Source of the DNA: a virus
Virus record (IMG/VR): IMGVR_UViG_3300042466_000665
Span: 1-44,766 of that record
Direction: 5' to 3' (one strand)
DNA length: 44,766 bases
In this document: positions 34,320-44,715 of the stretch, in pieces
Layout: each line of letters begins with the position of its first letter
How positions within the stretch are numbered: the first letter of the stretch is position 1
Made by a program: the position numbers and the translations under genes
The notes under the pieces: generated by a model
The model's input: the letters and a program-made list of their open reading frames with translations, nothing else
Told to the model about the DNA's origin: nothing
The model's database searches: none

Positions 34320-37300
34320 TTAACTTAAATTTTTACCTGTTACAAATCCGTAATATGTTGTACCACCATTAAATGTATAAAATGCCAGCACATCAGTACC
34401 AGACGATGTTAATATTGGTGCAGTTCCACCCACCCAATCTATTGTTGCTGGCCATGTTATAGTATATGCTCCAGCGTTTACAACTACTAAAGTAAATCCA
34501 AATGCATTTGATGCTGGCGGATTTGAATATGTAAGTGTTGCAGTACCATTAAATTGTCTTCTGAAATTATTTGCTGTTGATAGGTCTAATGTTGTACTAC
34601 CGCCAGTTCCTAAATCAGAATATGTTTCTCTAAATGTAGTAGAAGTTACATAATTTGTTGAACTTATATATCCACTAGCTCCTAAGTTTCCTGTTAATGT
34701 TAATGTAGTACCATCAAATACTAAGTTAGATTCAACACTACCACCAGGTAATACACTATCATATGTAATTACACCATTATTAGTAGTACCACTTACATTC
34801 ATAAATCCAGAAGTACCAGAAGATGCTCCAGTACCAGAAGTACCAGATGTAAATCCTAATGGGGATGTTCCAGATGTACCTGCTGTTCCTGATGTTGTTC
34901 CGAAAAATGAAGTACCCGAAGTACCTGCAGGCCCTGTTGCGCCTGAAGTACCAGATGAACCCGAAGAACCAAAGTATGTACCATCTAATCCAGAACTTCC
35001 TGTTGAACCTGAAGTTCCTGATGTACCATTTGTAAATCCTAATGGTGATGTACCAGACGTACCAGCCGTTCCAGATGTAACTCCAAAGAATGATGTACCT
35101 GAAGTACCATCTAATCCCGATGTACCATTTGCTCCAGTACCAGATGTACCTCCACTACCTGATGTACCATTTGTTCCAAAGAAAGTACCATTAACACCAG
35201 ATGTTCCAGTTGTACCACTTGTACCATTACTACCAGTAAATCCGCTTGAACCAGCCGTACCAGTTGTACCATTTGTGCCAGACGAACCGGATGTACCACT
35301 ACTTCCAAAGAAAGTACCATTCACACCAGAAGTTCCTGTTGTACCACTACTTCCAGATGAGCCAGCCGTACCCGTTGTACCATTTGTACCACTACTTCCG
35401 CTTGTACCATCAGAACCACTTGTACCACTACTACCAAAGAATGTTCCATCTAAACCAGAAGAACCATTTGAACCCGATGTACCATCTGAACCCGATATAC
35501 CAGAAGAACCTGCCGTACCAGTTGAGCCCGATGAGCCCGATGTGCCAGATGAACCTGATGTACCACTACTACCAAAATATGTTCCATCTAATCCAGAAGT
35601 TCCACTACTTCCACTGCTTCCGCTTGTGCCAGAAGTTCCATCTAATCCAGATGTACCATTCAATCCAGTACTTCCTGATGTTCCAGAAATACCGCTACTA
35701 CCAAAGAATGTTCCATCTAGTCCACTACTTCCCGATGAACCACTACTTCCACTACTACCATCAACTCCAGTAGTTCCGCTTGAACCACTACTTCCACTTG
35801 AACCACTACTACCAAAATATGTTCCGTCAAGTCCAGTAGTTCCGCTTGAACCAGAAGTTCCCGATGTGCCACTACTTCCAGATGAACCAGACGTTCCTGT
35901 TGTACCACTTGTACCAAAAAATGTTCCATCAACTCCACTACTTCCGCTACTTCCACTACTTCCGCTTGTACCATCTATTCCAGATGAACCAGAAGTTCCT
36001 GTTGTACCGCTTGTACCAGATGAGCCACTACTTCCAAAGTATGTACCATCTAATCCAGAAGTTCCCGATGTGCCATTAGTCCCCGTACTACCAGATGTAC
36101 CTGTACTTCCAGAACTTCCAGAAGAACCGCTTGAACCACTTAAACCACTACTACCAAAGTATGTACCATCTAATCCAGAAGAGCCGCTTGAGCCACTTGT
36201 TCCTGAAGTTCCTGAAGAACCTGCTGTGCCAGTCGTACCACTACTTCCTGATGAACCCGATGAACCAAAATATGTACCATCCAAACCGCTTGTGCCGCTT
36301 GAACCACTACTTCCACTACTACCAGAAGAGCCGGCCGTTCCACCAGTTCCGTTTGTACCATCAACTCCACTACTTCCACTGCTTCCGCTTGTGCCAGAAG
36401 TTCCTGTTAAACCGCTTGAACCAGACGTGCCATTCGTTCCACTACTTCCGCTTGAACCACTACTTCCGCTTGTACCATTGGTACCTGAAGTTCCAGATGT
36501 ACCTTCAGCAGATGTTCCAGAAGAACCAGCCGTTCCACTACTCCCACTACTACCACTACTACCATTTTTACCGCTTGTGCCAGATGAACCAGCCGTTCCA
36601 CTACTACCACTACTACCGCTTGTACCATCAGTACCACTCAAGCCGCTTGAGCCCGATGTTCCATCAGTACCAGAAGTTCCTGATGAGCCTGAACTACCAG
36701 CTGTGCCAGCTGTGCCAGATGTTCCAGCCGAACCAGTTGAACCAGATGAACCAGATGAACCAGCAGACCCGCTTGAACCAGACGTTCCGTCAGTTCCAGA
36801 AGTTCCTGATGTGCCACTACTTCCACTACTTCCGCTTGTTCCAGAAGAACCTGTTGTGCCAGCTGAGCCACTTGAACCAGAAGTTCCCGATGAACCAGAA
36901 GTTCCTGATGAGCCACTACTTCCACTAGTACCACTAGTACCAGATGAGCCCGTAGTTCCCGATGAACCACTACTTCCCGATGAACCACTACTTCCAGATG
37001 AACCGGATGAACCACTACTTCCCGATGTACCTGATGAACCAGTTGTACCTGATGAACCAGTTGTACCTGATGAGCCACTACTTCCAGAAGTTCCCGATGT
37101 ACCATCTTCACCAGAAGTTCCCGATGTTCCATCTTTACCAGAAGTTCCTGATGAACCACTTGTACCAGAAGTACCACCACTACCATCTTTACCAGAAGTT
37201 CCTGATGAACCATCAGTTCCAGCTTTACCAGAAGAACCCGATGTACCAGAAGTTCCCGATGAACCGCTTGTACCAGCAGAACCTCCACTACCAGCAGAAC

Positions 37301-40300
37301 CAGAAGAACCCGATGTTCCAGCCGTACCTGTTGTTCCTGATGAGCCACCAGAACCAGTTGTTCCCGATGAACCCGATGTTCCACTTATTCCAGAAGTTCC
37401 CGATGAACCCGATGAACCAGAAGACCCAGCTGTTCCAGTTGAACCTGATGAACCCGATGTACCACTACTTCCGCTTGTACCAGAAGAACCTGATGTACCA
37501 GCTGAACCAGTTGAACCCGATGAACCACTACTTCCACTACTTCCAGATGAACCTGAAGTTCCCGATGTACCACTACTTCCGCTTGAACCCGATGTACCTC
37601 CAGAGCCCGATGAACCACCACTTCCAGATGTACCAGCAGAACCCGTTGAGCCTGATGTACCAGATGAACCCGAACTACCACTTGAACCACTACTTCCACT
37701 ACTACCGCTTGTACCAGCAGAACCTGTTGAACCGCTTGAACCTGATGAGCCACTTGTACCACTACTTCCTGATGTACCACTACTTCCAGATGAACCGGAT
37801 GAACCACTACTTCCGGCAGTTCCACTACTTCCGCTTGAACCACTACTACCACTACTTCCGCTTGAACCACTACTTCCGCTTGTACCATTAGTACCATCTA
37901 TTCCAGATGAACCCGAACTACCACTTGAGCCGCTTGAACCAGATGTACCACTACTTCCGCTTGAACCAGATGAACCCTGTGCACCAGATGTTCCCGATGA
38001 ACCAACTGCTGCTGCTATATTTCTTCTTTCTAATTTTTTTGTTACATCATTCCAAACAACAACATTTTCAGATGAACCAGATGGTAATGAATTTAATAAC
38101 ACACTACCACTAACACCCAAACTACCACTAATAGTTAAGTTAGCATCAATTTTACTATCTTTATTTACTTGTAAGAATGATGCAGTATCAACGTTTGCCG
38201 AATTTAATGCGAATATTGCGTAAGATGCTGTAAATGCTAATGATGCCGTACCAACCAACATTGAAGCGGTTTGTGAACTAAGTAAATCACCAATACCAGC
38301 ACCACCACCACCGCCACCTAATATGGTTACTAATACTCCATCCGAACCAGATGGTGTCACATCAACACCAGAACCCGTAAAGTGAATTTTTCCTACTTGA
38401 GATTTTACCAATGAACTGGTTTGGTATATAAATAATTCAGTACCACCACCTGCTCCTGCATTTAATGCGTATGATGCTGTTAATGCGTAAGAAGAACTTA
38501 CTGCACTAAACACAGCCATTGATGATGTTTGTGAATTTCTTACGAAGTTTTCTAAATCACCTAATGCTGCTAATGATGCGGAATTAAATCCAACAATACT
38601 TTCAGCTACACCCGCTCTAATTGCGTATGAAGCTGATAACACCGTACCAAATACTCTATCACCCGGTATTGTACCATTAATCAATGAACCTCCACTACCA
38701 ATTACAACGTGTCCAGAAGTTAATCCAGCAAATTTAATTTGGATTTCATCTTCACTAATTGATTTTATTGTACCAGGTATAATTTGGTCTTCAGAACCAG
38801 TTGCATAAACCTGAACCATTGGGTATTGTATTCCCAAATTGTGTACAATTGTTAAATCACTAACATTATTGAATGATACAGTTTCAGTTAATGATGTTTC
38901 AGGTTGAGGTATAAAATATCCTCTTGCCTCATCAAATCTTAAAATATCATATTGAGCAGATGCGGTTGGTCCTACTCCTTGGAAATTATAAGTTCCTAAG
39001 AATGACCCAGTAAATAATGGTGAAAATATTAAATTACTTGCTGTTATTTTATTTGATACTACTAAATTGCCCTCAATTAAAGATGATGTATTTACTACAA
39101 ATCCAAAATTTGGAGATATTCTAGCTATTGCAGAGCCTGATTGTAATAGTGATGTTTCAAATGATAAGTTAGCAATGTTAATATTTGTTAATCCACTACC
39201 ATCACCATAATATGCAGAACCAGTTGCTGCTACAATATTACCACCAGTAACAAATAATCCACCAGTAACACTTAAGTTACCGGAAACGAATGTTTTAGTT
39301 CCAATTTCTAATCCTCTATTTGGTGATATTACCGCTTGAACCGAACCAGATATAATTCTATCCAATTGTAAATCTTCTAAAGCTTCTGCAGGAATGTTAA
39401 ATAATCCACTACCATCACCATCGTATCTTGCTGCAGTTATTGGAGTGTTTACATCAAATTTATCTGGGTCAATAATTGCTCTAGCTGAACCAGATTGTAT
39501 TCTATCTAATTGTAAATCTTCTAATGCTGATGCTGGAATATTAAACAAACCTGCACCATCCCCATCATAACGAGATGCTGAAAGCGAACCACTAATACTT
39601 ACTGAACCAGTAAATTCAGAACCGTAATAACCACCAGATACAGCGTTTGTAATTACTTGGAATACTTTACCACTAGCTACCGAAGCCGTTGCCGAACCAC
39701 TTGCTATCAATGGAGCTGCTGATGCTTGTACATTTGTCAAAAATCTACCATCTCCTATAAAGAAATCGGTTGCAGTAATACTACCACTAATTTGAACTGA
39801 ACCCGTAAATTGAGAACCAATCGATGAACCAGTTTCGTTTGTTTTTACTATAAACTGCCTACCACTTGCTACCGATGCCGTTGCCGAACCACTTGCTATA
39901 AATGGAGCTGCTGCCGCAACAACGTTAGTAATAAATCTACCATCTCCGAATATAAAATCTTTAACGGTTATCGAACCACTAACTTCAATAGAACCAGTAA
40001 ATTCAGAACCAATTTGCTCATCGAATTTTGCAGTTTTTACAATAAACTTTTCACCACTAGTCACAGATGCAGTTGCCGAACCACTTGCTATCAATGGCGA
40101 TGCAGCTGCTTGTACGTTTGTTATAAATCTACCATCCCCTATGAAGAAATCTTTAGCTATAATACTACCACTAACCTCAACTGAACCAGTAAATTGAGAA
40201 CCAATTTGAGAACCAGTAAATGGAGTTATAACTCTAAATCCATCATCAGGATTTACAGATGCCGTTACAGAACCAGATACTATAAATGAAGATAATAATG

Positions 40301-43300
40301 CATCTTCCGTTAATGCCGATTTTGGAATGTTTCTTAAATAAGTACCTTCTGCATATATGAATGAGGATGATTCTATAAACAATCCACCACTATTATCATT
40401 AATATAAACACTACCACTTACGGATATAGAACCAGTAAATTGTGATGCAATTGATGATGTAAATGTCCCACTCTCACCAAACGAAGATGTGAATGCAGTT
40501 ATAACTCTAAATCCATCATCAGGATTTACAGATGCCGTTACACTACCACTAGCAATTCTAAAAGCTTCTTCGGTAATGGCATTTCTAGGTATATCAAATA
40601 ATCCTTTACCACTACCACTAAACATTGATGCTGATACAGGAAATTCAAATGTAGAGAATGTTGTTACAACTAAACCAGTATTTGGAGCGATAGATGCTGT
40701 TGCCGAACCACTAGCAATTCTAACCGAATCTTCTGTTATAGCTGAACGAGGAATATCAAATAATCCTTTACCACTACCACTAAACATTGATGCAGTTAAG
40801 TTACCAATAACTTTTGTTTCACCAATAAATTTTATTTCAGCAGGTACTAATATAGAATTAACCATATTAATTGTACCAGCCATAGATGAATGGAATTGGC
40901 AATTATAGTATAATACATCAGGTGCATCAAACGGAACTTCAAATATTATTGCACCAACATCTTCACCATTATTAGTTACACCAGTTGTATATTCATCATT
41001 CGTACCAATTCCATTAATAGTATTAATACGGAATGGGTGGCCACTTGCATTTAAATTAAATGTATAAGTTACACCTCTAACCAAAGTTAAATTTGGATTT
41101 ACTCCTTGAATTGAACCACTAAATATATATGCACTACTTCCATTATTTGTTACATCAAATACTGTATTTAATGATGATGATGCAACTTCTCTTAAAGATG
41201 ATGATACTATAAAACTTCCACTAATTGTGGAGAATGTATTTACTTCAAATCCTCTATCAGGAGAAATTGATGCAGTTGCAGAACCACTAAAGATTCTATT
41301 AAGTTTAAATGCTAACGCAGATTCGGGAATATCAGATAAATTTCTACCACTACCACTATACGCAGAACCTGAATTTAATGTTACACTACCACTTATTTTT
41401 AAGCTACCAGTAAATTGTGAACCACTTTCAGCTGAAATTACTCTAAATCCAAAATTTGGAGAAACCGATGCAGTTACACTACCACTTTTAATTTCAAATG
41501 AAGTTAGTGCATCTTCAGTTAATGCATTTCTAGGAATATTACTCAAACCAGCACCACTACCACTAAAGAATGAACCAGTTGCTACTCTTATGTTTCCACC
41601 AGTTACAAATAAAGAACCCGTAAATTGAGAACCACTTAAAGAAGATTGAACTCTAAATCCAAAATTAGGTGAAGCGGATGCGGTTACACTTCCACTAGCA
41701 ATTCTACTTAATTCTTCGGATAACGCAGAAAATGGTATATTTGTTAATCCAGCACCACTACCACTAAATACAGAAGCACTTACGCCTGATTTAAATGTTG
41801 ATGAACCAGTTACAATTAAAAAATCAAAAATTGTTGCACCTGTATTAACTTCGAATCCTTTATTTGGTGATACCGACGCAGTTGCCGAACCAGAGAAAAT
41901 TTTAGATAGGTCTAAGTTTGATAAAGCGGATAATGGAATATCAAATAATAATTTACCACTGCCACTATATGATGAACCACTAGCTAAAAATATTCCACCA
42001 CTTACAAATAATGAACCTGTAAATCGTGAACCACTAGCTGATGATTCTATTTTGAATCCAAATGCGGGAGATACTGATGCCGTTACACTACCACTAGCAA
42101 TTTTGTTTGGTGCAAATGATAAAGCAGATTCCGGAATATCGAATAATAATCTACCACTACCACTAAATGCCGAACCACTTACTACTGCTATATTACCACC
42201 ACTTACAATTAAAGAGCCTGTAAATTGAGAACCATATAATGGTGATATTACTCTAAATCCATATTGCGGGTCAACCGATGCAGTTACAGAACCAGAAGCA
42301 ATTCTTGCACTTTCTTGAGATGGCACATTTCTTAATCTACTACCATCACCTTGAAATGAACCACTAAAATCAGAACCACTAACTACTCTAGCCGAAACTG
42401 TATCTCCAACAGTTAAGTTAGTACCAACTGCTGCTGATTGAGATACTGCTAAAGATTGTGATATGTTTACTCTATTTATAAAAGATGAATCACCACCCTC
42501 AACTCTAAATCCAAAAACAGGACTTACAGATGCAGTTACACTACCACTTGAAATTCTACTTGGTGAAAATGATAATGCTGATTCTGGAATATTAAATAAT
42601 CCCTCACCACTACCACTAAAGTATCCAGAGCCAGAAGGTATTACAGCATTTCCACTTACAAATAAACCACCAGTTACATTAGTTTGTCCAATGAATTCAA
42701 TCTTAGCTGGTCTATATAATACATTTACTAAATTAATTTCTCCAGCCATTGCAGAATGCAATTGGCAATTATAATAAACTGTATCAGGAGAAGATAGATT
42801 TACTTCAAATACTATTGTACCATTATCAGTTCCATTATTAGTTACGCCAGTAGAATATGCATCAGATGTGCCAGTACTTTTTGCAGTTTTTATCCAAAAC
42901 GGATGTCCTACTGCATTTACTATAAATGTATATGTAAACCCTCTAAGTAACTTTAAATTAACATTTGAACCATTGGCGCCACCACTAAAAACATAAGCTC
43001 CGCTACCATTATTGGTTACATAGATTGTAGTATCTATTGATTGTGATGGTATTGGATAATTTGAAGATGATACAACTAAACTACCACTCAATTGGCTGAA
43101 TACGTTTACATTGAAACCTTTAGCAGGGTCAATGGATGCTGTTGCAGAGCCGGAGAATATTGTATTAACATCTAAATTAGATATTGCTGAACGTGGTATG
43201 TTAAATAATCCCTCACCACTACCAGAGAAGAATGAACCACTTCCTAAAAATATACTTCCGCTTATTTTAACACTTCCAGTAAATTCAGAGCCACTTATTT

Positions 43301-44666
43301 GAGAGTTTACTATAAATCCTCTTTCAACATCAGTAGATGCTGTCACAGAACCAGTTGCTATTAATGTTGCTACTAAAGCATCAGGCGTTAAGGCTGAACG
43401 AGGTATATTAAATAATTTTTCACCACTACCACTAAAATAAGAACCAACGCCTAATTGTACAATACCACCAGTCACAAATAAAGAACCAGTAAATTGAGAA
43501 CCACTTTCTGCTGATATTACTCTAAATCCAAAATCAGGTGCAACCGATGCGGTTACTGAGCCCGATTTAATTTCAGTAGAAATTAATGCATCCGGTGTTA
43601 AGGCTGCTCTTGGTATATTAAATAATCTTTCACCACTACCACTAAAAGAAGAACCAGAAGTTAATTCAATACCTCTACTACCACTTACAAATATAGAACC
43701 AGTAAATTGTGAGCCAAATTCTTTTGATGTTACAATTAGTCCTTTATCAGGAGCTACAGACGCAGTTACACTACCACTAGCTATTAAAGTTGCTGATAAC
43801 GCTGGTAGATTAAATAATCCACTACCATCACCTCTAAATAGCGATGCTGATAAGCTTCCGCTAATATCTACACTTCCGGTAAATTCAGAACCACTTTCAG
43901 CAGATTCTACTTTAAATCCATAATCAGGACTAACAGAAGCAGTAATACTTCCAGTTGATAATCTAGTTGCTTTTGGTAAATTAAATAAATCTCTACCATC
44001 ACCAAAGAATGAACCAGTAAACGAACCACTAAATGAACCCGTTAATTCAGCCGAACCAGTAAATGTTCCTGTTAAATTAGCTACTCCAAAAAATGAACCA
44101 GTAAATGATGATGATACAGAAGATGCTGTTATTTCATTTGCACCAACTCTATCTCTAATTTCAATAGAGCCTGTAAATTCTTGCTTATCAGTAATTTCAT
44201 CACCAAATTTATTTGAACCAGATGAGAATATTACAGAAGAAGATATATAAGTAACTATAAGAGATTCCGCGTATATTGAATCTTTAACATATAAATTACC
44301 ATCAATAATTGTATTTGTATCTACAAATAAATTTCCTTCTACAAATGATGCAGTTGATGAACCACTAGCTATAAATGTTGCTGCAGGTAGATTAAATAAT
44401 TCAGAACCATCTCCTGTGAATGAGCCCGTAAATGAGCCCGTAAATTTTGCAGTTACCCTGTCTAAATCTAAACTTCTTACAAATCCTCTATTACCTTGGT
44501 CATCCGAAACTACAATAGCAGGATTTGTTAATAACGAAGCAGAAAAATTAGGAACACCTAAATTCGGCTCTGCTTGGGATATATCCAAGAATTGATACCT
44601 ATCAGATGTTACATTTTTAGGGTTTACTACCCTTACCCTACCCGTTAATAGATTACTAATTGCCAT
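34320..44666 (-). CDS. Giant 3,448-aa tail fibre: beta modules, two cupredoxin-like domains, collagen-like stalk
   Basis: Residues 1-2200 consist of well over a dozen degenerate modules of the form 'IASGSVTASVSPNFGFRV..SGSQFTGSL.VSG...FSGSG..LFNIP.SAL'. Two cupredoxin-like domains interrupt them: about 535-655 (GHPFWI, then YYNCQLHSAMAG; candidate copper ligands His588, Cys634, His637, Met640) and about 1158-1278 (His1210, Cys1256, His1259, Met1262). About 2220-3285 is a Gly-X-Y collagen-like stalk with Ser/Thr in X and Y, interrupted in its distal half by repeated G[LV][DN]GT[YF]FG. The last 160 residues are a beta head domain (NGVITYDSVLPGGSVESNLVF ... FYTFNGGTTYYGFVTGK), similar to the region following the collagen stalk in the S74 fibre. 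There is no S74 domain. It starts 20 bases after a late-type motif. Confidence 0.9.
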   Translation of the reverse strand: MAISNLLTGRVRVVNPKNVTSDRYQFLDISQAEPNLGVPNFSASLLTNPAIVVSDDQGNRGFVRSLDLDRVTAKFTGSFTGSFTGDGSELFNLPAATFIASGSSTASFVEGNLFVDTNTIIDGNLYVKDSIYAESLIVTYISSSVIFSSGSNKFGDEITDKQEFTGSIEIRDRVGANEITASSVSSSFTGSFFGVANLTGTFTGSAELTGSFSGSFTGSFFGDGRDLFNLPKATRLSTGSITASVSPDYGFKVESAESGSEFTGSVDISGSLSASLFRGDGSGLFNLPALSATLIASGSVTASVAPDKGLIVTSKEFGSQFTGSIFVSGSRGIELTSGSSFSGSGERLFNIPRAALTPDALISTEIKSGSVTASVAPDFGFRVISAESGSQFTGSLFVTGGIVQLGVGSYFSGSGEKLFNIPRSALTPDALVATLIATGSVTASTDVERGFIVNSQISGSEFTGSVKISGSIFLGSGSFFSGSGEGLFNIPRSAISNLDVNTIFSGSATASIDPAKGFNVNVFSQLSGSLVVSSSNYPIPSQSIDTTIYVTNNGSGAYVFSGGANGSNVNLKLLRGFTYTFIVNAVGHPFWIKTAKSTGTSDAYSTGVTNNGTDNGTIVFEVNLSSPDTVYYNCQLHSAMAGEINLVNVLYRPAKIEFIGQTNVTGGLFVSGNAVIPSGSGYFSGSGEGLFNIPESALSFSPSRISSGSVTASVSPVFGFRVEGGDSSFINRVNISQSLAVSQSAAVGTNLTVGDTVSARVVSGSDFSGSFQGDGSRLRNVPSQESARIASGSVTASVDPQYGFRVISPLYGSQFTGSLIVSGGNIAVVSGSAFSGSGRLLFDIPESALSFAPNKIASGSVTASVSPAFGFKIESSASGSRFTGSLFVSGGIFLASGSSYSGSGKLLFDIPLSALSNLDLSKIFSGSATASVSPNKGFEVNTGATIFDFLIVTGSSTFKSGVSASVFSGSGAGLTNIPFSALSEELSRIASGSVTASASPNFGFRVQSSLSGSQFTGSLFVTGGNIRVATGSFFSGSGAGLSNIPRNALTEDALTSFEIKSGSVTASVSPNFGFRVISAESGSQFTGSLKISGSVTLNSGSAYSGSGRNLSDIPESALAFKLNRIFSGSATASISPDRGFEVNTFSTISGSFIVSSSLREVASSSLNTVFDVTNNGSSAYIFSGSIQGVNPNLTLVRGVTYTFNLNASGHPFRINTINGIGTNDEYTTGVTNNGEDVGAIIFEVPFDAPDVLYYNCQFHSSMAGTINMVNSILVPAEIKFIGETKVIGNLTASMFSGSGKGLFDIPRSAITEDSVRIASGSATASIAPNTGLVVTTFSTFEFPVSASMFSGSGKGLFDIPRNAITEEAFRIASGSVTASVNPDDGFRVITAFTSSFGESGTFTSSIASQFTGSISVSGSVYINDNSGGLFIESSSFIYAEGTYLRNIPKSALTEDALLSSFIVSGSVTASVNPDDGFRVITPFTGSQIGSQFTGSVEVSGSIIAKDFFIGDGRFITNVQAAASPLIASGSATASVTSGEKFIVKTAKFDEQIGSEFTGSIEVSGSITVKDFIFGDGRFITNVVAAAAPFIASGSATASVASGRQFIVKTNETGSSIGSQFTGSVQISGSITATDFFIGDGRFLTNVQASAAPLIASGSATASVASGKVFQVITNAVSGGYYGSEFTGSVSISGSLSASRYDGDGAGLFNIPASALEDLQLDRIQSGSARAIIDPDKFDVNTPITAARYDGDGSGLFNIPAEALEDLQLDRIISGSVQAVISPNRGLEIGTKTFVSGNLSVTGGLFVTGGNIVAATGSAYYGDGSGLTNINIANLSFETSLLQSGSAIARISPNFGFVVNTSSLIEGNLVVSNKITASNLIFSPLFTGSFLGTYNFQGVGPTASAQYDILRFDEARGYFIPQPETSLTETVSFNNVSDLTIVHNLGIQYPMVQVYATGSEDQIIPGTIKSISEDEIQIKFAGLTSGHVVIGSGGSLINGTIPGDRVFGTVLSASYAIRAGVAESIVGFNSASLAALGDLENFVRNSQTSSMAVFSAVSSSYALTASYALNAGAGGGTELFIYQTSSLVKSQVGKIHFTGSGVDVTPSGSDGVLVTILGGGGGGAGIGDLLSSQTASMLVGTASLAFTASYAIFALNSANVDTASFLQVNKDSKIDANLTISGSLGVSGSVLLNSLPSGSSENVVVWNDVTKKLERRNIAAAVGSSGTSGAQGSSGSSGSSGTSGSSGSSGSSGSSGIDGTNGTSGSSGSSGSSGSSGSSGSSGTAGSSGSSGSSGSSGTSGSSGTSGSSGSSGSTGSAGTSGSSGSSGSSGSSGSSGTSGSTGSAGTSGSGGSSGSGGTSGSSGSSGTSGTSGSSGSSGSSGSSGSTGSAGTSGSSGTSGSSGTSGSSGSTGTAGSSGSSGSSGTSGISGTSGSSGTTGSGGSSGTTGTAGTSGSSGSAGSGGSAGTSGSSGTSGTSGSSGKAGTDGSSGTSGKDGSGGTSGTSGSSGTSGKDGTSGTSGEDGTSGTSGSSGSSGTTGSSGTTGSSGTSGSSGSSGSSGSSGSSGSSGSSGTTGSSGTSGTSGSSGSSGTSGSSGTSGSSGSAGTTGSSGTSGSSGSSGTSGTSGTDGTSGSSGSAGSSGSSGSTGSAGTSGTAGTAGSSGSSGTSGTDGTSGSSGLSGTDGTSGSSGSSGTAGSSGTSGKNGSSGSSGSSGTAGSSGTSAEGTSGTSGTNGTSGSSGSSGSSGTNGTSGSSGLTGTSGTSGSSGSSGVDGTNGTGGTAGSSGSSGSSGSSGTSGLDGTYFGSSGSSGSSGTTGTAGSSGTSGTSGSSGSSGLDGTYFGSSGLSGSSGSSGSSGSTGTSGSTGTNGTSGTSGLDGTYFGSSGSSGTSGTTGTSGSSGIDGTSGSSGSSGSSGVDGTFFGTSGTTGTSGSSGSSGTSGTSGSSGTTGLDGTYFGSSGSSGSSGSSGTTGVDGSSGSSGSSGSSGLDGTFFGSSGISGTSGSTGLNGTSGLDGTSGTSGSSGSSGTSGLDGTYFGSSGTSGSSGTSGSSGSTGTAGSSGISGSDGTSGSNGSSGLDGTFFGSSGTSGSDGTSGSSGTNGTTGTAGSSGSSGTTGTSGVNGTFFGSSGTSGSSGTNGTTGTAGSSGFTGSNGTSGTTGTSGVNGTFFGTNGTSGSGGTSGTGANGTSGLDGTSGTSFFGVTSGTAGTSGTSPLGFTNGTSGTSGSTGSSGLDGTYFGSSGSSGTSGATGPAGTSGTSFFGTTSGTAGTSGTSPLGFTSGTSGTGASSGTSGFMNVSGTTNNGVITYDSVLPGGSVESNLVFDGTTLTLTGNLGASGYISSTNYVTSTTFRETYSDLGTGGSTTLDLSTANNFRRQFNGTATLTYSNPPASNAFGFTLVVVNAGAYTITWPATIDWVGGTAPILTSSGTDVLAFYTFNGGTTYYGFVTGKNLS
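34815..38005 (-). repeat. Collagen-like Gly-X-Y coding repeat, fibre 2
   Basis: About 3.2 kb of period-9 DNA encoding GSSGTSG-type triplets (residues about 2220-3285). The distal half contains regularly recurring G[LV][DN]GT[YF]FG elements that shift the Gly phase by one residue. Antisense open frames here are artefacts of the repeat. Confidence 0.92.
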
Positions 44667-44686
44667 GCGTTACTTTCCAGCTTTGT

Positions 44687-44695
44687 TATAAATAT
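44687..44695 (-). promoter_or_regulatory. ATATTTATA candidate late promoter of the 3,448-aa fibre
   Basis: Minus-strand CTATATTTATAACAAAG, 20 bases before the ATG. A second copy lies at 44707-44715. No proper TTTG box at 20 bases. Confidence 0.55.
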
Positions 44696-44706
44696 AGAGA
44701 ATCCCT

Positions 44707-44715
44707 TATAAATAT
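44707..44715 (-). promoter_or_regulatory. Second ATATTTATA motif upstream of the 3,448-aa fibre
   Basis: Minus-strand GATATTTATAAGG, 20 bases upstream of the first motif. The paired arrangement is unique in the window. The remaining sequence to 44766 holds no gene that I can see. Confidence 0.45.

Noticed and set aside
34815-38005. CRISPR array
   Set aside because: The repeats are 9-base coding triplets without spacers, inside a continuous open frame.
35275-38223. Long plus-strand open frame of 982 aa rich in Pro-Val-Glu-Asp
   Set aside because: It is the antisense of the Gly-Ser/Thr collagen-like repeat, where a period-9 sequence rarely produces stops. It has no promoter, no ribosome binding site and no independent family features.
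67-44715. T4-type late promoters (TATAAATA) on the plus strand
   Set aside because: The copies read TATAAATA on the plus strand, but all genes run on the minus strand. If functional, the element must act as ATATTTATA on the coding strand.
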